Of a stretch of 22,089 nucleotides of DNA, positions 7,209 to 14,994 are shown one piece after another (within the stretch, counting starts at the first letter, position 1; every line of letters begins with the position of its first letter). The translations under genes were made by a program, and so were the position numbers. The notes below the pieces were generated by a model. It did not search any database. It saw only the letters and a program-made list of their open reading frames with translations, and had not been told where the DNA came from. The DNA comes from an uncultured Collinsella sp. (lineage in GTDB: Bacteria; Actinomycetota; Coriobacteriia; Coriobacteriales; Coriobacteriaceae): contig UQMW01000040.1 in NCBI GenBank assembly GCA_900542275.1, positions 1 through 22,089 of the forward strand, given 5' to 3'.

Positions 7209-9333
7209 GCGTTTCTGGTCTAGACGCGTTTTGACGCACCGTCCGAGCTGCCATCGCAAGCGAGGCGGCTTTATGGGTCGAGCCGGTGTCGATCTGTTTA
7301 TCGAAGACGGCGCCTATACCACGCTTTCTTCTGCCGTGGTCATCCTAGTGGTGCTCACATTGTTGTTTTCGTCGACCGCGGCGATATGGAGCATGTCGCG
7401 TGCCGGGGATACCCAGGTGGCGGCTGATAGTGGCGCGCTGGCGGGTGCCAACGTAGTGTCGTCCTATCACACGGCTGCCACGGTGGTTGATGCGAGCATC
7501 TTGAGTCTGGGGCTGGCGGGGTTTGCCACGATCGGGACGGGCCTGGTCGCCATCCTCATCCCGGGTGCCGAGCCGGTTGCCGGCAATATGGTCGACACCG
7601 GGATTGAGATCATTAAAACGCGCAACAAGTTTGCCAAAAGCGCATCGGAAGGCTTACAGAAAATCGAGACGGCCCTGCCGTATCTGATTGCCGCGCGTGC
7701 CACGCAGGCGGTGTCGGCGCAGGATACCGATAGTGTGACCTATACCGGTACGGCGCTTGCCGTGCCCAGGACATCCGAGTCTGACTTCGCTGCGCTCAAA
7801 GGATCAGAGATCTCGACCGATACCATTAAAGACACATCAGATGATTTAGAGGGTGCGGCCGAGGAGCTGCGGAAGGCTTCTGAGGACACGGCGAAGGCTA
7901 AAGAGCGTGCTTGGCTGGCGGATTGTGGTGGGTCTGACAAGGGCTCGGTCGGCAGCTGTTCTTGCATGTGGGAGCGTGCGAAAAGCCTAACGGATCTCTC
8001 CGGTGTTCAAAATCCGCATTACTCATCGAGCGTTACGTGGGAGCCCCAAGTTGCCCTTGATCGCGCGAAGGACTACTACCATTGGCGTCTGACAAATGAG
8101 AAGCCCCACGGCTCGAGTGTCGAGATGAAGGCAGAGTCTGCGGCGCGCAAGGCGTTTTATACCTATGCGAGCGCGGAGGTCGATCGGGCACATATAACCG
8201 AGAACGGAGACGGGGTTTCCTCCTATATTCCGCTGCTGCCGCGCAACTCTGATGAGGTTCGGGCGACGGAACTCTATACCGATGCGGTGTGGCCGACTAG
8301 CGTGAACGATGACAAGGCGTATCTGCATTACGGGACGACCTGCCCTAACTATAAGAAAGGGACGCCGAGCGGATTTGCTTCGGTTGCCGATTACGATGGA
8401 CAGGATAAATGCAGCAAATGCCATTTTGGCGTTTTGTCGCTTGGTGCTGTTGCGGCGCCTTCAACCTCTATCGAAAACGGCTTCGAATATCACTTCGACG
8501 AGTTCAAAAAGGCCTTGGAGGAATACGTCAAATGTCGGAACAAAGAGCTTGAGCTCATGCGTCAGACCGAGGATGAGGCCGACCGTGCGAGCAATGCGTT
8601 TGACCAGGCCATTAAAGCGCTTTCGGGCGAGCGTCCGCGTATCGCTCCGCCCGGTCGCAACGGCGTGGTTGCCTTTGCGGTTTCGGGTGCCATCTCGAGC
8701 CCCGATGAGCTCAACTCTTCGTTTAACACGGCAGTCAGGCTTGGCGATCGCGGTGCCATCTCTGCCGCGGTGCTGGCGCCCGATGAGGCGACGGCGCAAA
8801 ACAACGTGCTTTCGCGATTTTTCTCGACATTGAAGGAACGCTCGGGTGGCGTTGCCGGCGTACTCGATGGCGTCATGGATGTCTGGGGACGGCTGCTTGT
8901 GGGATACGGAGACATCCAAGGTTCGGCCGACGAACTTATGGACGAGATGATTAAAGGCCTAGGAGGGGGCAGCGGCGCGTTGGGCTCCATCGCATCGTGG
9001 CTCGGCGATACCGTTTCGGCGTCCGTGGCGGCGCTGGGTTTGGAACCGTGCGACTTGCGCCTGCGAAAGCCGGTGCTGACTGATTCCGCCAACGTCATTA
9101 AGAGCCCGGGGTCTGACATTGCTGGTCTCTCTCAAGCGCAAGACAAACTGCGAAGTATTCCGTTGGGCGTGACCGATCCCAAGGCGCTTTGCGAGGCGTT
9201 GGAATATCAAGTCGAACGCACCATCAGCGGTACGGTGTTCACGCTTGCGGAGATTCCTCTGCCCGGCGGCGGCTCCATCCCGCTCACCGTCGATGTCGCC
9301 ACGCTGGTTGGCGCTCTGGGCGGTGGGTCGTAA
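7180..9333 (+). CDS. Large TadG-like pilus-associated protein with Cys clusters
   Basis: 717 residues. A basic N-terminus is followed by IEDGAYTTLSSAVVIL and a membrane helix (about 47-70), then QVAADSGALAGA (79-90), the hallmark of TadG/TadE-G-like N-terminal domains. A second hydrophobic stretch lies at about 105-130. The long exported part has two probable coiled coils (about 217-247 and 440-480) and Cys groups at 249/260/262 and 388/411/414, the last being CxxC. Unlike the smaller pilins, the signal lacks Glu at +5. The start ATG 7180 has GGAGGGAG at 7169-7176 and lies inside the previous gene. It is probably a membrane-anchored tip or adhesin-like component, which is inference. No catalytic domain is recognised. 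Confidence 0.82.
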   Translation: MIRGLLHGIKRFWSRRVLTHRPSCHRKRGGFMGRAGVDLFIEDGAYTTLSSAVVILVVLTLLFSSTAAIWSMSRAGDTQVAADSGALAGANVVSSYHTAATVVDASILSLGLAGFATIGTGLVAILIPGAEPVAGNMVDTGIEIIKTRNKFAKSASEGLQKIETALPYLIAARATQAVSAQDTDSVTYTGTALAVPRTSESDFAALKGSEISTDTIKDTSDDLEGAAEELRKASEDTAKAKERAWLADCGGSDKGSVGSCSCMWERAKSLTDLSGVQNPHYSSSVTWEPQVALDRAKDYYHWRLTNEKPHGSSVEMKAESAARKAFYTYASAEVDRAHITENGDGVSSYIPLLPRNSDEVRATELYTDAVWPTSVNDDKAYLHYGTTCPNYKKGTPSGFASVADYDGQDKCSKCHFGVLSLGAVAAPSTSIENGFEYHFDEFKKALEEYVKCRNKELELMRQTEDEADRASNAFDQAIKALSGERPRIAPPGRNGVVAFAVSGAISSPDELNSSFNTAVRLGDRGAISAAVLAPDEATAQNNVLSRFFSTLKERSGGVAGVLDGVMDVWGRLLVGYGDIQGSADELMDEMIKGLGGGSGALGSIASWLGDTVSASVAALGLEPCDLRLRKPVLTDSANVIKSPGSDIAGLSQAQDKLRSIPLGVTDPKALCEALEYQVERTISGTVFTLAEIPLPGGGSIPLTVDVATLVGALGGGS

Positions 9334-9809
9334 TGAGTATCCGCATGCGTCTGCGCGAGGAGCGCGCCCAAGCGACGGTGGAGATAGCAGTGGTTACGCC
9401 CGTTTTGCTGGTGCTGGCACTCATCGTATACAACGTCATGATCTATGCCAGCGCTGTCGCGCGCTTCGACCGCGTGGTGCCCGACATCGTGTTGGCGCAC
9501 GCCGTGGCGCCGAGCGGGGAGGGCGACGAAAGCTCTGTCGATGCCTCGGCGACGGTCCGGACTCAAATTCTGAATGCCATGGAAGGCTATGACTTGCAGA
9601 TCGAAGTGTCGAGCGAGCAAGGCGCGGAGGCATCGGATGGTGGCCTGCTCTCCCTATCCGGTACGTTTAGGACCTACACCTGCACCATGCACTATGAGCC
9701 GTGGCCGACTTCTCTCAGCATCGCTGGCGTTCCGCTGGGGGCGCCGACAACGTTGTCGCACGAGCGCGCGGTGACGGTCGATCCATGGCGTCCGGGGGTG
9801 GTCATGTGA
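9333..9809 (+). CDS. Second TadE-like minor pilin
   Basis: 158 residues. The short basic leader MSIRMRLREERA is followed by QATVEIAVVTPVLL; predicted cleavage is after Ala12 with Glu17 at +5. The hydrophobic helix is about 17-38, and a ~115-residue exported domain follows, with one Cys in RTYTCTMHYEP. ATG 9333 overlaps the TAA of the TadG-like gene (TAATG), so the longer in-frame extension upstream is unlikely. It shares the QATVE processing motif with the 72-residue pilin. Its end overlaps the DUF192 gene by GTGA. Confidence 0.85.
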   Translation: MSIRMRLREERAQATVEIAVVTPVLLVLALIVYNVMIYASAVARFDRVVPDIVLAHAVAPSGEGDESSVDASATVRTQILNAMEGYDLQIEVSSEQGAEASDGGLLSLSGTFRTYTCTMHYEPWPTSLSIAGVPLGAPTTLSHERAVTVDPWRPGVVM

Positions 9810-10165
9810 CCGCGGTCTCGTCCTACATCGCCTACGCGCGGGCACTCAATAGGCTGGGCTGGACGCCGGCCGAGTTTGCGGTGGCGGAGTCGTTTGCCGT
9901 GCGCCTGCGCGGCATGCTGGGACGGCATCCGGTTGCCGCCAACGGTCTGCCGCTCGTCATGGCATTTCCACGCTGCTCTTCGGTCCATACGTGTTTTATG
10001 GCCTATCCCATCGATATCGCCTTTATCGATGCACGTGGCTATGTCCTCGTATGCTACGAAAACGTACGTCCCTGGCGTATGTGCTCCTGCCCCGGCGCCT
10101 GGGCCGTACTAGAGCGTCCTTCAATCATTGTTTCGACCCCTGCTCTCCAACGCGTGCCGGCTTAA
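9806..10165 (+). CDS. DUF192 family protein, last gene of the Tad operon
   Basis: 119 residues from GTG 9806. DUF192 features are clear: SFAVRLRGMLGR at the N-terminal side, then VHTCFMAYPIDIAFIDARGYV, the family's HT-x-x-M...DIAF-D pattern. The function of DUF192 is not established. GTG 9806 overlaps the previous TGA and has GGGGGTGG upstream; ATG 9785 in the same frame is the alternative. It carries six Cys in about 45 residues (CSSVHTC, CYENV, MCSC), which is unusual for this family. There is no signal peptide or membrane segment, unlike many DUF192 proteins. The tight overlap places it in the pilus operon. Confidence 0.83.
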   Translation: MTAVSSYIAYARALNRLGWTPAEFAVAESFAVRLRGMLGRHPVAANGLPLVMAFPRCSSVHTCFMAYPIDIAFIDARGYVLVCYENVRPWRMCSCPGAWAVLERPSIIVSTPALQRVPA

Positions 10166-10183
10166 GAATTGGCGACAGCGGAC

Positions 10184-10198
10184 TTTCGTCATACGAAA
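10184..10198. promoter_or_regulatory. Dyad upstream of the toxin-antitoxin-like pair
   Basis: TTTCGT and ACGAAA form a perfect 6-bp inverted repeat with a 3-nt spacer, 26 nt upstream of the first gene's start. Autoregulatory operators of ribbon-helix-helix antitoxins are often such short dyads. No convincing -35/-10 pair was fitted. Confidence 0.35.
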
Positions 10199-10223
10199 TT
10201 GGGTAAGATGGAGGAGAAGATGC

Positions 10224-10489
10224 ATGGATGTTGAGATCCATCCCAACGCTAAAAAGCACCTGACGGAAAAGCAGGTGCTTAGCGCTTGGCTTGCGGTTAC
10301 TGAGTGCATTCGTCGCGAGCCGAAGGACGAGCCGCCGAGATGGCTTGCGATTGGATGGCTCCCAGACGGACGAAGCGTGGAGCTTGTCGCGGTCGAGCTT
10401 GTCCGTGGGGGCTTATCATTCATGCCTTGTCTCCAGTCCAGAAGAAATTTTGGCAGGAGATTGAACGGGCTCGGCAAAGGGGTCGATGA
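10224..10489 (+). pseudogene. Toxin-like small gene with a single-base frameshift
   Basis: The gene starts at ATG 10224 behind GGAGGAGAAG. In the starting frame it reads 96 residues to a stop at 10514, 26 nt past the next gene's start. At the G tract 10407-10411, however, the other frame continues with a far more natural C-terminus (LIIHALSPVQKKFWQEIERA) and ends in a TGA at 10487-10489 that exactly overlaps the next start. Adding one G to the tract would fuse both parts into an 88-residue protein. It is probably the toxin of the pair with the ribbon-helix-helix gene downstream. The family is not certain; the IHAL..QKKF ending resembles small RelE/BrnT-type toxins. It may be inactivated, phase-variable, programmed or a sequencing error. 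Confidence 0.6.
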
Positions 10490-10773
10490 TGGGCAAGACG
10501 TATACGGCCGCTAATGGTCAGGTTGTAACGGATGAAATGATTGACGCGTGGTGCGAGTCGTACGAGCGCGGAGAGTTTCCGGATGGCGAACACACCGTTG
10601 GTGGGATCGTGCATGGACGGCCCCCACTCTCAGGTGAGGGGACGGCAACGCTGTCGGTCAAGATTCCTCTGGGAATGAAGGAGGCCATTCGTCGACGGGC
10701 GGCTGCCGAGGGGATGACGCCAAGTGAGTTTGCCCGTGCGGCTCTGAGCGAAAAACTTCTTGCTGCCGGCTGA
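10489..10773 (+). CDS. Ribbon-helix-helix (CopG-like) antitoxin-type protein
   Basis: 94 residues from ATG 10489; ATG 10486 is adjacent but too close to AAAGGGG (10476-10482). The C-terminal half (about 52-94) fits a ribbon-helix-helix DNA-binding domain: strand TATLSVKIP, helix MKEAIRRRAAAEG, turn MTPSEF, helix ARAALSEKLL. The N-terminal half (DEMIDAWCESYERGEFPDGE) is acidic and would bind a partner, as in antitoxins of BrnA/CopG type. It is translationally coupled to the toxin-like gene upstream. It probably neutralises that protein and represses the pair through the dyad at 10184-10198. Confidence 0.72.
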   Translation: MGKTYTAANGQVVTDEMIDAWCESYERGEFPDGEHTVGGIVHGRPPLSGEGTATLSVKIPLGMKEAIRRRAAAEGMTPSEFARAALSEKLLAAG

Positions 10774-10836
10774 TGCCTCTGACGTGCCGATTTAAAGAAC
10801 CGAGGCTGTGCTCAAAAACTTTTTTGAAATTCTCGG

Positions 10837-10864
10837 TTGACCGGAACGCGTCCTTGGTTATACT
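10837..10864 (+). promoter_or_regulatory. Promoter of tRNA-Phe
   Basis: TTGACC (10837-10842) and TATACT (10859-10864) are separated by 16 nt. The -10 ends 32 nt upstream of the tRNA. Confidence 0.75.
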
Positions 10865-10896
10865 AATCAAGCCTTGAAACAAGGCACACCTCAAAT

Positions 10897-10969
<73 letters not shown>

Positions 10970-10982
10970 CCTTGAATTGACT

Positions 10983-11012
10983 AGGACCTCTGCAAAGGGG
11001 TCCTTTTCTTTT
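10983..11012 (+). terminator. Terminator after tRNA-Phe
   Basis: A 9-bp stem AGGACCTCT/AGGGGTCCT with one wobble pair and a GCAA loop is followed by TTTCTTTT. Confidence 0.85.
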
Positions 11013-11195
11013 ATGTAGGGTTCTGCGGAAACTGCGTCCCAGAATAAGGGCTCAGAACGGGACACACTTTCCGGTGCCTGCCTCCGGCGCGCGTACACAC
11101 CTCGTCGCACCATTCCGAGTCCGTCTGCTCCTAGACATTCCTCCCACTTTCGCGTCACTTTGCAGACCGTTCGGTCGCCTGTCCGCACACGCGGG

Positions 11196-11201
11196 TATAC
11201 T
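11196..11201 (+). promoter_or_regulatory. Possible -10 box upstream of the GH5-like gene
   Basis: TATACT lies 65 nt before the start codon; no good -35 hexamer is present at standard spacing. The rest of 11013-11266 shows no gene or repeat that I can support. Confidence 0.35.
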
Positions 11202-11266
11202 CAAAACGATACTTATCCTACGCAATACGATGCGGGTTCGACCTGCATGATCCGAAGGGGGCAGTG

Positions 11267-12328
11267 ATGGAGAGGATACTCGGCGTTAATCTCTCTGGCT
11301 GGTTTATTCCCGAGCCTTGGGTGACCCCGTCGCTGTACGCGGCGACCGGTGCATCCAACGCGGCTGAGCTACAGGAGGCCATGGGTACCGCCGCCTATAA
11401 CGAGCGCATGCGCCGCCATTACGAGACGTTTGTGAGCGAGGACGATTTTCGCCGCATGGCGCAGATCGGTCTCAATGCCGTGCGTCTGCCGGTGCCCTGG
11501 TATGCCTTTGGCTCACAGGAGTCCGATGCCTCCTACATATCGGTTGTCGATTACATCGACCGCGCAATTGAGTGGGCTGCCAAGTACGACATCCGCGTGC
11601 TGCTCGATCTGGCAACCGTGCCCGGTGGCCAGGGCGATTCCAACGATTCGCCCACCACGCCGGAGGCTGTTGCCGAGTGGCATTCGTCCACCAACGGCCG
11701 TCATGTCGCACTCGACGTGCTCGAGCGCTTGGCCGATCGCTATGGCGAGGCCGAGAGCCTGCTGGGCATTGAGCTGCTGGACACGCCGCAGATGAGCGTT
11801 CGCAAGAGCCTCTTCACCATGACGGATGGCATTCCTGCTCACTACCTGCGCAATTTCTATCGCGATGCCTACGAGCTCGTCCGTTCGTATATGCCCGAGG
11901 ATAAGATCGTCGTCTTCTCGTCGTCGGGGCATCCCAGCGAGTGGAAGCATTTTATGCGCGGCGCCAAGTACAAGAACGTCTACATGGACCTTCACCTGTA
12001 CCATTACCGCGACGAGTATGCGCTCGACATCACGAGCCCTCGCGGGCTGACGACGGCGATTTCGCGTAACAAGCGCGAGCTTAAAGAAGCGATTTCGACT
12101 GGGTTCCCCGTGCTGGTGGGCGAATGGTCGGGCGCGGCGATCTTTGCCAACTCGTCGGTTACGCCCGAGGGCCGCAATGCCTACGAGCGCGTGTTTATCG
12201 CCAACCAGCTGGCTTCGTTTGCGCCGGCTGCCGGTTGGTTCTTCCAAACGTGGAAGACTGAGAAGCGCATTGCAGCATGGGACGCCCGCGCGGCGCTCGG
12301 TACGCTCGAGCGCGGCATGATTGAATAG
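11267..12328 (+). CDS. GH5-like (exo-beta-1,3-glucanase-type) protein lacking the acid/base Glu
   Basis: 353 residues, no signal peptide, so cytoplasmic. The opening GVNLSGWFIPEPWVTPSLY is the typical start of the eukaryote-like exo-1,3-glucanase branch of glycoside hydrolase family 5. Further family features are RLPVPWYAFG, MDLHLYHYRDE, and the nucleophile segment VLVGEWSGA with Glu286. At the acid/base position the family has ELLNEP; here it reads ELLDTP, with Asp172-Thr173 in place of Asn-Glu. The general acid/base is therefore missing and ordinary retaining hydrolysis is doubtful. ATG 11267 is preferred to the adjacent GTG 11264, because AAGGGGG (11254-11260) spaces better. rsmI follows 6 nt later. 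The substrate is unknown; it could be a pseudo-enzyme, carbohydrate-binding or a transglycosylase-like variant. Confidence 0.82.
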   Translation: MERILGVNLSGWFIPEPWVTPSLYAATGASNAAELQEAMGTAAYNERMRRHYETFVSEDDFRRMAQIGLNAVRLPVPWYAFGSQESDASYISVVDYIDRAIEWAAKYDIRVLLDLATVPGGQGDSNDSPTTPEAVAEWHSSTNGRHVALDVLERLADRYGEAESLLGIELLDTPQMSVRKSLFTMTDGIPAHYLRNFYRDAYELVRSYMPEDKIVVFSSSGHPSEWKHFMRGAKYKNVYMDLHLYHYRDEYALDITSPRGLTTAISRNKRELKEAISTGFPVLVGEWSGAAIFANSSVTPEGRNAYERVFIANQLASFAPAAGWFFQTWKTEKRIAAWDARAALGTLERGMIE

Positions 12329-12334
12329 GTTGAT

Positions 12335-13213
12335 ATGACGCAAAACAGCGCCCATACGGGCAAACTCTATGTGGTCGGCACGCCCATCGGCAACCTGGGT
12401 GACCTGTCCCCGCGCGTTGGCGAGGCCTTTGCCGCTGCCGATGTCATCTGCTGCGAAGACACGCGTGTGACGTCAAAGCTGCTGATGCACCTGGGCATTT
12501 CCAAGCCGCTTGTCCGTTGCGACGAGAATGTGATCGCCAGCCGCGCCGCCGGCCTGGTCGACCGTCTGCTGGCGGGGGAGACCCTCGCTTTTGCCTCGGA
12601 CGCCGGCATGCCGAGCGTGTCCGATCCCGGCCAGGCGCTGGTCGAGGCGGCGCGTGAGGCCGATGTGCCCGTCGAAGTTATTCCCGGGCCCTCTGCTTGC
12701 GTCACGGCGCTTGTTTCGTCCGGCATTCCCTGCGAGCATTTTTTCTTCGAGGGCTTTTTGGGCCGAAAGCACGGCGACCGTGTGCGCCGTTTGCAGCGCC
12801 TTGCCGTGGTGCCCGGCGCACTCATCTTCTACGAGTCTCCACATCGCATCGTGGCGACGCTCGAGGCCGTGGCGGAGGTCTTTCCCCAGCGTGAGGTTGC
12901 CGTCTGCCGCGAACTCACCAAGCTGCACGAGGAGGTCTTGCGCGGGCCCGCTGACCAGCTTGCCGAGGAGCTGCGTGCTCGCGGCGAGGTAAAGGGCGAG
13001 ATTGCGCTGGTCATCGCGCCACCGAGCGAGGATGAGGAGGCCGGTATCGTGCCGGTCGGCGCCACGGCAGCGGATCCCGACGAGGCCCTGCGCGAGGATA
13101 TCCGCGCCGCGCTCGAGGAGGGGGAGCCCGCGTCTGCGGTGGCCAAGCGCCTGTCTCAGAAGTATTCGCGCCGCAAGCGCGATGTCTATGCCATGGTGCT
13201 CGATATGCAATAG
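12335..13213 (+). CDS. rsmI: 16S rRNA (cytidine1402-2'-O)-methyltransferase
   Basis: 292 residues, usual family length. RsmI uses S-adenosylmethionine to methylate the ribose of C1402 in 16S rRNA at the decoding centre. The tetrapyrrole-methylase fold motifs are clear: VGTPIGNLGDLSPR near residues 13-27, CCEDTRVTSKLL, SDAGMPSVSDPG near 89-100, and VIPGPSACVTALV. The segment FYESPHRIVATLEAV and the C-terminal helical domain (KYSRRKRDVYAMVL) also match. It begins 6 nt after the GH5-like gene with a weak ribosome-binding site, so it may be cotranscribed. Confidence 0.95.
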   Translation: MTQNSAHTGKLYVVGTPIGNLGDLSPRVGEAFAAADVICCEDTRVTSKLLMHLGISKPLVRCDENVIASRAAGLVDRLLAGETLAFASDAGMPSVSDPGQALVEAAREADVPVEVIPGPSACVTALVSSGIPCEHFFFEGFLGRKHGDRVRRLQRLAVVPGALIFYESPHRIVATLEAVAEVFPQREVAVCRELTKLHEEVLRGPADQLAEELRARGEVKGEIALVIAPPSEDEEAGIVPVGATAADPDEALREDIRAALEEGEPASAVAKRLSQKYSRRKRDVYAMVLDMQ

Positions 13214-13282
13214 ATGGAGGATATCCAGCCCTTGCGCTAGAATCATCCTCTGTATGCAACGTTTTTCTGGAGGACAAACCCC

Positions 13283-14884
13283 ATGGATCAAAGCAAGCCT
13301 TCGTTCTTTATCACGACGCCCATCTACTACGTCAACGCCGATCCGCACCTGGGCACGGCTTATTCCACCATCATCGCCGACGTTCAGGCTCGCTATCGCC
13401 GTTCCGCCGGCTATAACGTCAAGTTCCTGACCGGCATGGACGAGCACGGCGAGAAGGTCGCCGAGGCCGCAGCCAAGCATGGCATGACGCCGCAGGAGTG
13501 GACCGATAGCCAGGCCCCGCACTTCAAGGAGCTTTGGAGCAAGCTCGAGATTTCCAACGACGACTTCATCCGCACCACCGAGCCGCGCCAGCATCATGCC
13601 GTGCAGTACCTGTGGGAGCGCATGAAGGAGTCCGGTTACCTGTATAAGGGCAGCTACGACGGTTGGTATTGCGTGCCTGACGAGACCTACTTCACTGATA
13701 CGCAGGTCCAGAAGGGCGACGAGGAGTACGGCAGCGTCGGCCAGCATCTATGCCCCGACTGCCACCGTCCGCTTGAGCGCGTCCAGGAGGAGTCCTACTT
13801 CTTTAAGCTTTCCGCCTTCCAGGACAAGCTTCTCAAGCTCTATGACGAGCACCCCGACTTTGTCGAGCCTGCGTTCCGCATGAACGAGGTTCGCAGCTTT
13901 GTCGAGGGCGGCCTCAACGACCTTTCCGTGAGTCGCACGAGCTTTGACTGGGGCATCCAGGTTCCGTTTGACGAGGGCCATGTGACCTATGTATGGTTTG
14001 ACGCGCTGCTCAACTATATGACGGCCGTCGGCTACGGTGTCGACACCGACGAGGCGCGTGCCGAGCTGGCCTATCGCTGGCCCGCGCAGTTCCACATCGT
14101 GGGTAAGGACATCATCCGCTTCCACTGCGTCATTTGGCCCGCCATGCTCATGGCCATCGGCGAGGCCCTGCCCGAGCACGTCTTTGCCCACGGCTTCCTG
14201 ACCGTGCGCAATGCCGAGACCGGCAAGGCCGAGAAGATGTCCAAGAGCCGCGGTAACGCCATCGCTCCGCAGGACGTTATCGACATGCTGGGCGTCGAGG
14301 GCTATCGCTACTACTTTATGACCGATGTCGTTCCCGGCACCGACGGCGCCATCAGTTTCGATCGCATGGAGCAGGTCTACAACGCCGATCTGGCCAACAG
14401 CTGGGGCAACCTCATTTCGCGCTCGCTCAACATGAGCGCAAAGTACTTTGACGGCTGCGCCCCGGCTAAACCGGCGTCTGCCGACGCGTTCGATAACCCG
14501 CTGGCAAAGATTGCCGATGGCCTGGTCGACCGCTACATGGCCAAGATGGACGTGCTCGATTACGGCGGAGCCAAGGATGAGGTCATGGAGCTCATCCACG
14601 CCGCCAACCACTACATCGAGGACTCCGAGCCCTGGGCGCTTGCCAAGGACGAGGCCAAGGCTGACGAGCTGGCATTTGTGATCTACAACCTGCTCGAGGC
14701 CATCCGCATTGCCGCTCACCTGCTGATGCCGCTCATGCCCCAGACTTCTGCCGAGGCTCTGCGCCGCCTGTCCTGTGAGGGCGAGGCCGCGAGCGACGAC
14801 CTCAAGGGCATTTGCACTTGGGGCCTGCTTGCTGGTGGTCAGCCCGTCGAGAAGGGCGATCCGCTGTTCCCGCGTCTGGCGTAG
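13283..14884 (+). CDS. metG: Methionyl-tRNA synthetase
   Basis: 533 residues, a form without the C-terminal tRNA-binding (EMAP-like) domain. It charges tRNA-Met with methionine in the cytoplasm. The class I signatures are HLGTA at 22-26 (HIGH equivalent) and KMSKS at 318-322. The connective domain has one CxxC pair (Cys157/Cys160) and Cys130-V-P-Asp133 in place of a second CxxC, so zinc binding is uncertain. Substrate-binding features TTPIYYVNADPHLG and VWFDALLNYM are present. A strong GGAGG (13270-13274) precedes the ATG. A -10-like TAGAAT lies at 13238-13243 in the 69-nt gap after rsmI. Confidence 0.97.
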   Translation: MDQSKPSFFITTPIYYVNADPHLGTAYSTIIADVQARYRRSAGYNVKFLTGMDEHGEKVAEAAAKHGMTPQEWTDSQAPHFKELWSKLEISNDDFIRTTEPRQHHAVQYLWERMKESGYLYKGSYDGWYCVPDETYFTDTQVQKGDEEYGSVGQHLCPDCHRPLERVQEESYFFKLSAFQDKLLKLYDEHPDFVEPAFRMNEVRSFVEGGLNDLSVSRTSFDWGIQVPFDEGHVTYVWFDALLNYMTAVGYGVDTDEARAELAYRWPAQFHIVGKDIIRFHCVIWPAMLMAIGEALPEHVFAHGFLTVRNAETGKAEKMSKSRGNAIAPQDVIDMLGVEGYRYYFMTDVVPGTDGAISFDRMEQVYNADLANSWGNLISRSLNMSAKYFDGCAPAKPASADAFDNPLAKIADGLVDRYMAKMDVLDYGGAKDEVMELIHAANHYIEDSEPWALAKDEAKADELAFVIYNLLEAIRIAAHLLMPLMPQTSAEALRRLSCEGEAASDDLKGICTWGLLAGGQPVEKGDPLFPRLA

Positions 14885-14928
14885 AGACCGCGCGAGCGCC
14901 ATATCGGCAATTTGATGTTTAGATGTAA

Positions 14929-14957
14929 GGGCATGGCCGCAACGGTCCATGCCCTTT
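14929..14957 (+). terminator. Terminator after metG
   Basis: The stem GGGCATGG/CCATGCCC, extended inward by CC/GG around a bulged T, is followed by TTTCGTTTC. The T-tract is short, so strength is moderate. Confidence 0.65.
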
Positions 14958-14994
14958 CGTTTCAAGACGCCGCCATCATGCTAAGGAGGCAACT

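Noticed and set aside
12473..13747. 424-codon open frame on the minus strand opposite rsmI and metG
   Set aside because: It spans two well-supported genes and their gap; the composition is that of an antisense shadow.
13748..14965. 405-codon open frame on the minus strand opposite metG
   Set aside because: It is antisense to the metG catalytic domain, with no domain or start signal.
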